Positions 12,084 to 25,300 of a stretch of DNA of 64,000 nt are shown here, piece after piece. The notes below the pieces were generated by a model, which was given only the letters and a program-made list of their open reading frames with translations, was not told the origin of the DNA and searched no databases. Every line of letters begins with the position of its first letter. Within the stretch, counting starts at the first letter, position 1. A program made the position numbers and the translations under genes. This DNA comes from Epiperipatus broadwayi (lineage: Eukaryota > Onychophora > Udeonychophora > Euonychophora > Peripatidae), in the NCBI GenBank assembly GCA_028023455.1, contig JAQFVV010006340.1, forward strand, positions 2,809,438 to 2,873,437. Reading direction: 5' to 3'.

Positions 12084-14205
12084 ATGTTCTCATATACAGA
12101 CACTATCATCAATTTAACAAAATCAGTAGATAGATGCTGGCTAACTTGTTTTAAACAAAGAATGCTTCTAGGAATGGACGAAGTAGCAATATTATTTGTA
12201 CAATCAGTGTGGCAAAGTTTTGATATAAAATCAATATTCTAATAGTCTTTTAATCAAACCCAGTATTGAGTCAAAAATCACCCAATATCATTTTCTCTAC
12301 AAGCTATTTGAATGTATCAAATTAACATGTTCTTTTGCAATTATTGAAAATCACCTATTTATAAAGAAAAATGGGTTTAGTCAGAAGCTGTAAACAAGAT
12401 ATATCTTTAATAATTCAGATGGAAAATTTTTTCAAGATGATTACAAATCTGTGCTAACTTTATTGAACTAATTTTAACTTAAAATTGCCGTATAAACAAT
12501 GACATTTTTTTTTACAGTTATTAACATTTTTAACTGCAGGAAGATCATTTTACTTTGACCATCACAGCACATCTTTATCATCACGTTTTTAAGTTATTTG
12601 CCACCTATTGAGAATTTTTAAAAGCTTTATTTTTAAATATGTGTATTTTATCATATATATTCATTGTAGAATTTTAGTTCTGCTAAAATTCCATAGATGT
12701 CAAGGAAATTGAGTAAGATAAAATGACTTTAACTTCATCTGGATGAATCTTTTGTATTCTGACACCCCTAATTTTTATATTGTTTGAAGAAAATAGTTTG
12801 AATAACCAAAAATTTGTTTATTTACATAAACAATTATGCAATAATTATTAAAAACTAAGAGTCTATACATTATTAACAATTTATTTTGAATGGCAATCTT
12901 TTATTTTTAAAAATACAGTTATATTTTTGAACAATGCAAATTTACCCTGAAGCTATTTACAAATCTAGCTTCATAAAATCAGTGAGATTATAACAGCTAG
13001 CATGCAAATATTGTAACATTGCAAAACATATTTTCAAAATTTAAGCTTTTAAAGTAGAATTTATTAGTCTTAAGAAAAATAAATATATATTTATTCCCAT
13101 TTTAAAAACAAATGTTATATAATGAAGATTTTTATTAATTTTTAAAAATGAAAATAACCGTTCTAGCATTGATGATGTAGAGACCTTTTGTTTTGATTAC
13201 AATATCAGGTTTTTAATATTTTCAAAAATAAAATGTAAATATTCAAAATGTATTTTGTTTGAAAACAAAAATATTTACAAATGAAGTCAAATTTAGTATT
13301 TCTAATAAATAATAATGATTTAACTATGAACTTAATGATGAACATTTACAGAAAGTGAGGACACAAAAAATATCAAGAGTTTTAAAAAATGTTTTCATTT
13401 CAACAAAAAATTTTATTAGTAATAAATAGTGATTACATTTTGATAATGGATAAGTTAATGAATAAAGTGTACAATAATATTATAAAAAGTTCTGATTAAC
13501 ATATGGCTAGAATATGTTAGTTAGTAGTTGTTATACACTTATGTGGTTAGGTATAATGAAGGGTTTGTGTAGAATATGAGAAACTGAGAACTTGATGAAT
13601 GTTATTAGCTTTTTTTTTTTTTTTTTAATAACACGACTATTTTCTTTTTAATATTGTCTATTCTAGAATTCTGGGTAGGTGGGAGTTGACAATCAGGAAA
13701 AGGATAGAGCGGTTAGAGACCAGGTGTCGTCAAAGACTTTACTGGAGGCAAGGAGCTGATCACGTTTCTTGATTTTTTTGAGAGTCTGGTAAAACAATGG
13801 TATGATTTGTGGCGGGGGTAATTCCATGAGAGTTTTGCATCTCACTATCCATATGGAATAAAGGACAAAGATAGAGAGCCTTATTATTGAAAAAGTTCCA
13901 CTATTAATGAAAAAATGTTTTTAATAAAAATATTCCATGTAATACTATTTTGTAATTTTAACAGAAAAGAAAACTTTCAAGATTTCATCTTTTCTTGACT
14001 TTAACATTATCCAGAAACAAAATGCATGAAATGCATCTATATTGATGACATTATTTTGAAAACCCAAATAGATACATTTCAGATATACAATAGTCTCATT
14101 TTTCCTCTTGTATTTATGTAAATATTTATTATAATTTAATATTAAAAGGCTTAATTTTATAAAATAAAAAGTAATCTCTTAATAATGATATAACAATGTT
14201 AGCTT
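12084..14205. other. AT-rich non-coding stretch
   Basis: No ORF, RNA gene or clear repeat could be supported. A 17-nt T run lies near 13611-13626. Confidence 0.5.
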
Positions 14206-14209
14206 TTTG

Positions 14210-14775
14210 TTTTTACACAGAGGCAAAATTCTCCATACAGTAGCACCACTCATCACTGAGTGGCACCACTGTATGGATAATTTTGTTTCTGTGTAAATAG
14301 CTTGTATAAGCATAAAGAATAATGATCATGTGATGTTTAGTGATTTAATACCAATCCTGTTCAATAGGATTATGCTGACAGTGATTATTAAAGAACCAAA
14401 GATATCAAAAAATATGGTTGCTGAACTGAGTTTAGATCTATACAAATATACAAGCTAATGACCTTAAATTTAAAACATTATTGTGTTTTTATTTTGGACT
14501 CAAAGCTTTATAGTTAGCTAATAACAAAAAGTGCCTGCTGCAGAGTTGTAGATCCTAAGCTCTAGGTGCAGTGCTCTCAGATCCAAGGCTCCTCACTAAT
14601 GAAATCTACAAGATAAAAACTAATCTGCAGATATTGGATGAGTATGCATAAACTTTCCTGCATCCTTTCATTTCTTGGGCTTGCTCTGACTGGCACTACT
14701 GTATGAAGAGATTTGCATCTGTGTAAACAGCTTGTGTACGCATAAAAAATAGTAATCATGTGATGTTTAGTGATT
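14210..14775 (+). mobile_element. Hammerhead-bearing repeat, plus orientation
   Basis: One full unit plus the start of the next. The segment ending 'catgtgatgtttagtgat' occurs at both 14328-14345 and 14756-14774, on either side of a single hammerhead segment. The internal order of landmarks matches 3395-4235. Near 14223-14285 the left end has an inverted repeat around 'ccatacagtagcaccac' and 'ggcaccactgtatgg'. Confidence 0.6.
14581..14639 (+). ncRNA. Hammerhead-ribozyme-like motif (decayed)
   Basis: The outer stem I pairs ATCCAA (14581-14586) with TTGGAT (14634-14639). The core reads CTAATGA, which loses the essential G5. Stem II pairs ATCT with AGAT around ACA. GAAA has become AAAA and GTC has become ATC. 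The sequence is inactive but clearly homologous to 3569-3627. Confidence 0.55.
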
Positions 14776-14779
14776 TTTT

Positions 14780-15635
14780 TTACAAATAGTTGCATTTTAT
14801 TCCTAAACATTTAAAACAATAGGTACAACTTTTGATTTAAAAGGTAGAAAAGGTTATAATTTGAAATGTATTCTTTTAAAATGAAGAGAGTAAAGCAAAA
14901 GTTGATACCATACTATTTTAAGTAATTTTGGACTAGAGTCTGAGTTATTATTTTTATTTATCTTAGGTTATATCTAAAAGAGTTTTTAGAAATATTTTCT
15001 TATAAAATGATGCAACTACCACAGAGGGTCTATTCATAGCACTATTATAGCTTACAAAAGACTATTATGCCCATATTGAAGTGAAAGTTGTAGGCTCTTA
15101 ATAATCAATTAAATGTTTCCACTAAAAATATTAATGCACTTTCAAGTTTTTTCTTCAATATGAATCATTTTGTTTCCCACATTTCTTCACAAAATTATCA
15201 AAAAAAATATTGTCTTACAGGAAAATGTATGTAAGTATATTAAATAATACTTTCCAATTCTTTTAACTTATTTAACAGAGTTAATCTTTGTCTAATTTTT
15301 GTATTGATCCACTACTCAAATCTTAAAACAATATTATTCATCAGTTTCATTTCCAGTCAGTTTCTATTGTTAAAATATTAATCTAAAACACGCAGAATTT
15401 TTTAAATTTAGCTTCTAAAAATTGAATCATTTTAGATTCAAATTGGTTAAATGTAATGAAAAATTAAAAATAATGTTAATAACTAAAGAAAAATATAAGA
15501 AAAAAACTTTAAAAAATAGCCAGTGGTAAAACAAAAAAATTATATTTCAACCAATCACTGGTGGCATTATTCAATTTCTACCTGTCAAAATAATTTACTT
15601 TTCTGAAGAGTTATCATTCCCAACTTATTTTTCCG
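14780..15635. other. AT-rich non-coding stretch
   Basis: Nothing recognisable on either strand. Confidence 0.5.
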
Positions 15636-15639
15636 TAAA

Positions 15640-16060
15640 AATGATTATATTCATGAGCTTATTTTTTTTGTAATATTAAAAATTTTCTGAATCAAACTCT
15701 ATATTTTGATAAAGTAATGCAAAATCTAATTTAGGAATGTAAAAAATTACAATAGATATAATTATTTATTCAAAATATGAAATCATACTACATTTTATTT
15801 TCAGTTCTGAATTTGTCATTTAGAAAGCCTATTTATGATCAGAAGTGATAATTTTTTTTATTACTGATCTATTTCTCCAAATGTATTTTTCTTGTAATAT
15901 TTAAAATTTTTTGAATCAAACTTTATATTTTGATAAAGTAATGTAAAATCTTATTTATGAATGTAAAAAATTACAATAAATATAATTATTTACATCAAAA
16001 TCAATTACAAATATGTAGAACATCTTCATTTAGTTTCTGAATTTGTCATTTAGAAATGCT
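15640..16060. repeat. Tandem duplication, two units of about 220 bp
   Basis: The first unit (about 15645-15830) and the second (about 15885-16060) both contain 'tatattttgataaagtaatg', 'aatgtaaaaaattacaata' and 'ctgaatttgtcatttagaaa' in the same order. They have diverged by substitutions and an indel. Confidence 0.7.
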
Positions 16061-16511
16061 TCCAAGACAATTTCCAGATTTGGTAGGCATCCAATCAGAG
16101 AAAAGAACTGATATAATCAGCAAAGAAAATTGATTTCTTTTTTTCAAAATATAATGCTATATGTGGATATATTTAAAACTACAATTTTAAATTTTGAATA
16201 TCTTATAAAATAAGCCTAAAATAAAGAAATTGTGACCAAAAGTGACCAAGACATGGCACATGATACATACAAAAACCATAATTTGAATTTTTGTTCCAAT
16301 TAAATTAACTACAGAATCTAAATGAAATAAACACATGAAAGGTTAAAATGGATTAAAGAATGACACAAAAATGCAATTTGCTGAAGAATGCACAATTTTA
16401 TATTTCCATTTCTAATAGCAAAATCAACATGCAATATATTGAGGACAGCCAATTATACTCTTCTACTTTGGATATGAAATTCAAGAATGTTTAATGTAAT
16501 TAAATGTTAAT

Positions 16512-17905
16512 AATCATAATTTACTAATTACCCAGTGGATAATCTTATCTTAAGTCTTATTTGTATAAAATAATTATATATTCAATCATTATATGCACAT
16601 TAATCTTTGTTTGTAATGATTACTTTGAATAAGAACTGGATTTCTAAATAAGACCTTAAACTCTGGTTTATGTGGGAACCATTTTAATTTTTTGACGATT
16701 GTGACATTTTCATGTGCTTTAGATATAGCGTTTTGAAGCACCTTTTCTCAAAATGCAGTGTGTGTGTATATATNNNNNNNNNNNNNNNNNNNNNNNNNNN
16801 NNNNNNNNNNNNNNNNNNNNNNNNNNNNNNNNNNNNNNNNNNNNNNNNNNNNNNNNNNNNNNNNNNNNNNNNNNNNNNNNNNNNNNNNNNNNNNNNNNNN
16901 NNNNNNNNNNNNNNNNNNNNNNNNNNNNNNNNNNNNNNNNNNNNNNNNNNNNNNNNNNNNNNNNNNNNNNNNNNNNNNNNNNNNNNNNNNNNNNNNNNNN
17001 NNNNNNNNNNNNNNNNNNNNNNNNNNNNNNNNNNNNNNNNNNNNNNNNNNNNNNNNNNNNNNNNNNNNNNNNNNNNNNNNNNNNNNNNNNNNNNNNNNNN
17101 NNNNNNNNNNNNNNNNNNNNNNNNNNNNNNNNNNNNNNNNNNNNNNNNNNNNNNNNNNNNNNNNNNNNNNNNNNNNNNNNNNNNNNNNNNNNNNNNNNNN
17201 NNNNNNNNNNNNNNNNNNNNNNNNNNNNNNNNNNNNNNNNNNNNNNNNNNNNNNNNNNNNNNNNNNNNNNNNNATATATTAATGTAAAATAAATACTAAA
17301 TCAAAGTTTAAATATTAAAAATTTAGTGAGATTTATTGTACCATTTCAAAGCTTTCGTTTCACATTCATGGTTAGTCTGCTGAAAACATTATTTTTTGCT
17401 GTTTTGAATACTATTTGACTTTTGGTTTACATATTCATTGTGTGTAATGAATCTCGCCTCTTTTATTTTATGTTTGCGATTGATGGTTTCTTTATCTTTC
17501 TTCGCACAAGTAATTGTAATAACACTGATATCATGACTGTGGCATGTTCTCTTTCATCATTATAAAAGACCACGAATTTACAGCCTTGGACTTGGTGTTA
17601 GATTCTCTATATATTAATGTATGTAGTGTCTTTCTAGATCTAAGATTTGCCCTGGACTCACAATAATATACATGTGGGCAGGCTTTTTGACTGCATTTTA
17701 CAGCATAATCCATTTACTAATCTCAAATAAAGACCTATCTTGGTATTAATATTACAGGGTTTTTGATATTCTTTGGACTTTAATTTATAGGTATAATTTA
17801 AGAGTAATACCTCATTAATATATAAACATCACACTCTATTTTTAATAATGATAATGAATATATCTTAAAACTTACAGACAAGGTAGTCTTCCATTTAACT
17901 TATGA
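16512..17905 (+). repeat. Segmental tandem duplication, copy 1 (interrupted by gap)
   Basis: Homologous to 18765-22385 once two insertions there are removed. Matching blocks include 'gtaatgattactttgaataag', 'ctaaataagacctta', 'agatatagcgttt', 'cattcatggttagtctgctg', 'agccttggact' and 'cagcataa(t/a)ccatttact'. Short ORFs are not conserved between the copies, so the segment is not coding. The left boundary is uncertain because a short related block also occurs at 18110-18140. Confidence 0.75.
16774..17273. other. Assembly gap, 500 N
   Basis: Exactly 500 N, flanked by 'tgtgtgtatatat' on the left and 'atatatta' on the right. The round number implies a scaffolding gap of unknown true size. ORFs reported through the gap are artefacts. 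Confidence 0.97.
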
Positions 17906-18764
17906 AGGGTAAATTCAGTATAACATTAGTTTTATCTAATCTAAGAAATTTTTTTTATCAAAATGTTAAGCTAAAATAAAAGTTGGTATTTTGTTTTTAG
18001 AATAAAACATCGTCAATCCCGAATCTATAACATATAAATAAAAGTATATTTATACCTTTTCAAAATTACAATGTATAAATATAGAGGGAAGGGGGGTGAT
18101 TGTCTTTCTCATAATTTACTAATCACCCAGTGGGTAATTACCATCCAATCTATGGATACAGTGGTTAAAATTGTAAGACTTATTAAATCTCTTCCTGATT
18201 CTATCTTTCGTTCGGAATTTCCTTTTGTATTAAGAACATTTCCGAAAGCATAACGACTTCTACTATGACAAAAATCCTTATAATAATAGAATATAATTTA
18301 AAAGTTTGCTGCTTCTTTATTATCCAATTAATATCATTAACTTTGTGATGAAAAAAAATGGACTTTAAAATGTTTGTATTCATTGTTAATTTTTATTTTA
18401 TTATTCTGTTACTCTTTAAGAAAGTTATGACAGAATTAGAATAAAACAAAACAAAAAAATCTATCCCAGAATTTTTAAAAATGATGCAGTTATAACAATC
18501 AATTTGAATGAACTTTGAAAAGAGTTTTATCCATCTTACTAAGTGTTAGAAAATGATGAAGTGATTGTCAGAGAAAAAAGTAATTTATGATGAATTATTA
18601 ACACAATTTCTTAAGCATTTTTTGATGTATTTTGATAATGTTTTGTCTATTAAATAAAATAGGTAAAAAGCATTAAAATTGTGAACATCAGGAAATAGAT
18701 AAATGTATATTTTATTTAAAGGAATATTAGATTGCTAAGCGCAAATCATTGGCTTGTCTGAAAT
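17906..18764. other. Non-coding spacer between duplicated segments
   Basis: AT-rich. It contains a short block (18110-18140) resembling 16517-16550. The 60-codon ORFs on both strands look like chance. Confidence 0.45.
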
Positions 18765-18872
18765 TTATTTGTATAAAAAATTATATATTCATTCAATATA
18801 TGCATTTAAATCTTTTGTGGTAATGATTACTTTGAATAAGAATATGATATCCTAATATATATATATATATAT

Positions 18873-20838
18873 TTTAACAGGCATCCCCTTCTACCGTCTT
18901 ATCCGACATTGGTGAACTTAAACCAAATAATATAGATCTCAAGAAATGGACAAGTGAGCCTAACCAAAGACTAGATGGAATTTCTATGGCTGTCTAGTCG
19001 CCATAACACCTGTAGGTAATATTTAAATATTACCCACCAAAGAAAATTCTGATACGAATTATTTAGACAAGTATTGTTTACTTGACGCAAATTTTAAATG
19101 TTGCGTAAATCGGAGTTAAGATAAATGAATAAAAGTTTCCGGTAGCCCTTGTATCTTGAATAAGATCTAAATATAAAAAAAAAATATCTATGGGAGAATA
19201 TATTTATGAGCGTCAATTTATCGATGACCTCAAGTGCCAAACTCACTATTATGGTGAGAATTATATTTCCCGATTAATGAGGTGCCTGACCCAAGCTAAC
19301 TCACTCCCAGGGTGGGGAGGAAAACCTATAGGATGAACGGAGATAATACCACAAAAAAACATATAGGTTTGTACTTAATTTATAATGCACTCATAGACAT
19401 ACCCACTTACCTTGGACATATTTGAATCATCAGGATTTATTTAGCAAATGAAGGGATTGGAAAATGTAAACGATAATTATTGAATAACTCTAACGCAAAG
19501 GTAAATCTGTACTAAATTTTATTATTAATATCTAAAAGCTATCTATGTAAATCAACTCTTATCCCTCTCATTTAAAATATATAATAAGTTCCCAAATCAT
19601 AAATGAAACAATAAAACATTTAATTTAGAATAAACACATATTAATTTATATATATATATATAAGAAAAAAAATTTTACTATACAGTTGTACGCAATAATT
19701 TTATGTTATGAAATAATTTAAGAAGGTTTGTTATTTTCGAGGGTAGCTATAAGCAATTCTGAGTTATAAAAAATATAGTTCACTTTATTACCTGACGAAA
19801 CCCCAGGGTATGGGATTAGAATGTAATGAAGCATATCAAGTGGATTTCCGTGATCTAGTAGTATTTGAAGTTGCCTTATGAAAGCGTAATATCTAATTTC
19901 TTTCTACAGAGTCTGATATTTTGTCTAATATAATTTTCAAATCAAATAAATTCATATTTTGGGACGTACGATTTTTTTCTATTTCATTTTATGTTCAGCA
20001 ATCCGGAGTATTCGCGAGGTTCCTAGGTTCTTCGGCGGCAGGCGGTTTAGAGTCAGTTCGCATCGGCTGCGGGTGATGAAGCCCTTTACATATGGTCCTT
20101 ACCATGTCATGTTAAATTTTTTTTTTCTATCTCTTTATGAGTCTGTCTCTCTCAGCGGTCACAATCTAACTGAATCTCTGTCTTTTTCCTTTCTCAAATT
20201 CTCATTAATTAATTTTTTTTTGTCTAATTAATTTTCATTTCTCAGACAAAGGAATTTTTTTTATCGAATCTCCAATCTAATTCTTTTTCTTTGAATAGGT
20301 TTTCCTTTCCAAATTACTTTTACTTCTTTAAATTTACGTTTCCATTGTTTTGGTGGTGCCGAAATTCCTGGTATCTATTCTTTTTGGTCAAACATTCTTT
20401 GGCTTTTTCTTGGAATTTTATTTTTGCAGTAATTAGTGATTGTGATTCAAAGACAGAATTGCTTGAAGGCACAAACAATATTTCCTTTTCGCTACCCTCG
20501 TTAATTTGAAATATAATTGAAACTTAAATCAATATTCTAAACAATATATAACATATTTGCGCACAACTGTAATTTTGTTAATATGTAATATTTTAAAAGT
20601 AAAACATTCTAAAATAAATAATGCTTACTAATCAATCCCTTCCCCATTTATTTTCTAACAAAAAAAAAAAGAATAATAAAGAAAAAGAGTTTAAAATTTA
20701 CTTCATGCACGTATATATATGTATAACTATATATATTTTAACCCTTTATCGCCCGCTTGAATATATGCCTGTATTGAGGGTAATGCGTATGCGCTTTTCA
20801 CTTTCTTGAAACAGGGTTTGAACCCAGCTACTGTTACA
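18873..20838. mobile_element. LTR-like insertion (possible solo LTR), family C
   Basis: A 1966-bp segment lies inside a (TA)n tract within duplicated copy 2. Its left end reads TTTAACAG and its right end CTGTTACA, so the termini are inverted copies of TGTAACAG with one change. Length, ends and target match the LTRs of the two families at 34.5-39.7 kb and 50.1-56.4 kb, but I see no clear internal similarity to them. No coding potential; the ORF at 19959-20231 has no recognisable features. A solo LTR is the simplest explanation. Confidence 0.45.
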
Positions 20839-21489
20839 ATATATATATATATATGATTTCTAGATTGGTTTTCTAAATAAGACCTTAGGCTCTGGATTAA
20901 TTGGAAACCATTTTAAATTATTGACGATTATGACATTTTCATATTATTTAGATATAGCGTTTTTAAATGTCTTCTCTCAAAATATAGTAAACATAGCATG
21001 TGCACATAAATGTAATATATATTAAGAAATTTTAAATCAAAGTTTAAATATTAGTAATTTAGTAAGATTTATTGTGCCAAGTATATTTTCAAAGATTTCA
21101 TTTCATATTCATGGTTAGTCTGCTGGGAACATTATTTTTTTACTGTTTTGAATACTATTTGATTTTTGGTTTGCATATCCATTGTGTGTAATGAACCCCA
21201 CCTATTTTATTTTATGTTTGGGATTGTGTTTTTATCCTTTCTTCGCACATAATTTTAATAACATTGGGATCACAGCTGTGGCTGTGTCCTATTTCATGAT
21301 TATAAAAGACCATGAATATACAGCCTTGGACTTTGTTTTAGATTTTCTATACATTAAAGTATGTAGAATCTTTCTAGATCTAAGATTTACCCTAGACTCA
21401 AAATAATATAAATATGGACAGTCTTTTTGGCTGCAATTTACAGCATAAACCATTTACTGATCTATAATATAAACCTAACATGGTATTAA

Positions 21490-22197
21490 CCCTTGTAGTG
21501 GCTGTTACTTTAATGGCCAAGTGAGGTAAAAGTGTAAACTTTTAATTGGTCAAAATCACACTCAAGCCTCAAAATATATTCATCTTTTAATATTATAGTC
21601 ACTTTAGTTTCATTTGTAAAAGTGAATGAAAGTTTTTTCAAAAATAAATTTCTATTTATTTAATATATAAATATTTAATAGCGGCAAATTTAAAAATTAA
21701 AGTTAGTGACCAATTAAAAAGAGTTGCTGACATAGTTGATTTTGTTCTCAGTTTTGCGCTGAGGAAAAGTAAATATTTTTTTGCTAAAATCTTAAATAAT
21801 TTTCTAAAATAATTTTATTTTTCACGTATTTTATCAAAATAATTTATGATTTGTCAAAATATCCTTTTAAAATGGCCTAAAACATTTGTTTATCATTTAC
21901 TAAATGAAAGATCATAGCATTTTTCTTTGATTAGGTTGTTTTCTTTGTCCTTGACAGCTAATGAGAATGTCCTTGATGGCTAAGAGCCAATCAGCACCAA
22001 GATTTCTTCTTTGTTAGTACTTTAGGGTCAGTTTTATTGATTTTTTACTTATAAAATAATCCAAGAGAGGGCAGCATCTTACAGAAGTTATTATAACCTT
22101 TCAAATGACCGTAAAATCTTTACCGTAGCGTTAAAAATAACAGAATTCAAGCAGCTTGAAGTGGCTGCGAATCATCTCATAAGGATCCTTTAAAAGA
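21490..22197. mobile_element. piggyBac-type MITE, copy 2
   Basis: This 708-bp unit is flanked by TTAA at 21486-21489 and 22198-22201. The paralogous site in copy 1 of the segmental duplication (about 17743-17760) reads 'ggtattaatattacaggg' with a single TTAA, which proves the insertion boundaries. The left end is CCCTTGTAGTGGC; the right end is eroded and lacks the expected GGG. The interior matches 11333-12079 (for example 'gagaatgtccttgatggct' against 'cagaatgtctttttcggct'). Confidence 0.85.
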
Positions 22198-22385
22198 TTA
22201 ATATTACAGGGTTTTGGATATTCTTTGTGCTGTAATTTATAGATATAATTTAAGAGTACCTATTAATTTAAGAGTAATACCTATTAATATATAATCATCA
22301 TACTCTATTTTCCATAATGGTAATGGATATATTTTATAACTTACATAAAAAGTAGTATTCTATTTGACTTATGAGGAATTATTAT

Positions 22386-25300
22386 TCATGACTCAGGAAA
22401 AGTATTTATTTTCATGATTTACATCTAATTAATTGAGTGGGTTCATATATACCCACACAATTAAATACATACATATTTTTATTTTCATTCTTAAATGCAA
22501 ATATTCTATTGATATATCTTAATTATATATAAAATAATCAAATAATTATTTTCTAAAGCAAAAATTACTTACGGTCTGTTATTTCACTCCTATATGCATA
22601 GATGTCCCCTAAAAACAATAAAGGATATATTTATGATTTAGTAAAATGAAAAGGTGAATATGTAAAATTTTAATATTTTATGAAATTAAGTTGAACAACT
22701 TTTCATATAATAAAAGGGTGAGTTTAGAAACAAATAATTTATTGTACCTAACAACAGAAATATTATGTTTGCACCATAAAAATGCAAACCATCCTGGTTA
22801 AAAAAACTTTTAACTTCCTACTCATCCAATTAAGTTCACAAGACACACATACAATAGAAAAAATGTTGTAATTCATCCCAAGCAGTACTCTAATATGTTT
22901 TACACTTTTTTCACATTTATTGCTTTACTTCAACATCCAGATATACTCTTTATAGAGAGTCTCTATCTTCTATTAGGAAACAATAAAATTACTTCAATAT
23001 AACATTCAAAGTTTTCAAATTCAAATACAGAGATCTACAAATTATCCCTATTACAAAAGTCTCTTCATTCTTCCAATAATGTACATCTTTTGAAATTACT
23101 GAATATACCTTGATTAATCATAAAATTTATTCTAAACATTTATGTCTACTTCTTTTTAAATTATTTTGTGAATCAAACAATTTTTTTCTGAAGATATTCA
23201 AAATGATATTGCAATCATCATTGGGTAAATATTTTTATACACTTAATGATAACAAACAACTCAAAGAAAATATCTACTCACTGCTTTCAGATAATCCTAT
23301 ACTTTCTATACTTATATATTTACTTACCATAGTAGTCTTTGCAGTTATATAAATGAGATTCAAAAAAGTTCCAATTTATAGATTGCATGGAGTTGAAGCA
23401 CATGTAGCTGCTTTACTATACTAAGCAAATGGATAATAGAGTAACATTCTAATTTATATTTTATTTCAACAATAAATGATTCATCATTAACACCTATGTA
23501 TTGATATTATAGCATTTTTATCATAGTCAAAATAAAGTAAGTCAAATCTCACATGAAATTTTTATTTCTATAACTGTAGATTATCTATTTCAATATGGAC
23601 TTTAAATAGAGCTAAATGGAGTCAATGTACTTGATATGAAAAAATATTTATAGAATATCTTAAATTCTTTCTTGCTATGATGTTTAACAATCTTTTAATA
23701 ACAGCTGATACAAAGCTCATTTTTCATGGATAAGGCAAGTAATTAATTCCAGATTGGAATGATTTCGTAATTTCTGACAATCTTATAACCATTGAATAAT
23801 ACCAGGAAAGAAAATTGGTGAGAGGTCATGGGAAAACATAAACTGTTTTCAGGATCTTGTTATAAAATATGAGCTCTTTGATGTAAAATTTACTGGATAT
23901 AAAAGTATTTTCTAAAAATTCACTGTTCTTAATAATTTTGCCATTATTATATGCCAAACTTCTAAAAGTACGATTAATAACAGGAGGAAAACTATTGTTA
24001 GATCAAAATTGCATATTTATTTTTTTCCAAATAATTGCCATAGATATTGGTAAATTAGACCATGTCTTTTATGACTTTAATAATGAAATGTCTCAAGGAC
24101 ATATGATACAATTCTAGAGTTTTTAAAAAAAAATTGGACTACAAACTAAAATTTTCATGGAAGCAAAATGTTACGATTCTTAAACCCAATCAAAACTAGT
24201 AATGGTCTACAAATTTAACACTCATTATCATTATGATATGCCCACAACAAGATTTTTGAAAGAATCATATTACCAATAATTTTAGCAATAATTGTGATTC
24301 ACCTTTCTATAAATAAAGCTAGTATTAAGCCAGGGAAGAAATGTGGTTAAAAAGTTTATCTTTAATAAACTCAGATTGAAAATTGTTTTCAAAATAAATT
24401 TGAAAATGGTGTTAATTTTTGCTTATCTAAACTCATCTTATGATGAGATTTAAATAAATAGCTTCTATGTTTTGAAAATTCTTATGTACTTAATAAAATG
24501 CTCTTAAATAGAAAGATTCACGTAATACTAAATAACTATCATAATAGGTACAACATTTTGCAAAAAGAATTGTCATGGGATTCAATTCTCCTACCCACTT
24601 TAGTTAATATTCAACAGTGACTTTTCACACACAGATGACAGAAGTATAATCTATGATTCTGTCCTGATTTACAAAAATCTTTTAATAAGGACTGGGAAAA
24701 TTTTGAAAATTGTTTCTAATTCAATGGATAATGTACATTCAATGTTTCATTTTAAAAACAAAAAATCATACCAAAGCTCTTTAAGAACGACCTTGGATCT
24801 TAAGGATAACTTATCTCCTCATTTATTTAAGGCATTTTTTTTAGAAATAACCTCATTGGAAAGCTGGCTATTACTATTGGAGATTATGATAAAAATCCTT
24901 AATTGATAGCTTCTTTAGCATTATCACATTCTTCTGGTAAATAATGTGCCTATTAGAGATAAACTATATGAGACAAATTTTCCTACAAAATTCGAGAAAA
25001 AATATAAATAGGTTGGACTTGTCAATAACTCAAGACACAATTATAGCATTAAGACATTACTGAAAGAAAGCTTTTCTTTTTAAATATTCAACCATTAATC
25101 TAAAGTTGAAGAATTACAGTTTAAAAATGGAATTTTTAATAAATTCCAATACTTTTTTTCCTGATCTATCAATAAAATCATTTCATAATTCATGGCCATT
25201 TTAGTCAATTGCTTCATTAATGGAATGTATCAGTCATTGATCTTTGTATGTGTGGTCAAACAATGAACTACATGGTTACTAACTGTCAAAATGGTGACAA

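Larger units (their letters stand above)
18765..22385 (+). repeat. Segmental tandem duplication, copy 2 (with two insertions)
   Basis: Same sequence order as 16512-17905, split by an LTR-like insertion of about 1.97 kb (18873-20838) in a (TA)n tract and by a 708-bp MITE (21490-22197). Copy 1 lacks both, so both insertions came after the duplication or hit only this copy. Confidence 0.75.

Noticed and set aside
16712-17292. Three overlapping ORFs of 174-191 codons
   Set aside because: They consist almost entirely of N positions in the 500-N gap.
20736-20790. Third piggyBac-type MITE starting TTAACCCTTTATCGCCCGC
   Set aside because: No matching right end or second TTAA boundary was found.
21182-21406. 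74-codon hydrophobic ORF
   Set aside because: The duplicated locus at 17.4-17.7 kb does not keep the frame.
23110-24906. Decayed transposase-like coding region
   Set aside because: I had only a faint impression from scattered readings, with no motif that could be placed.
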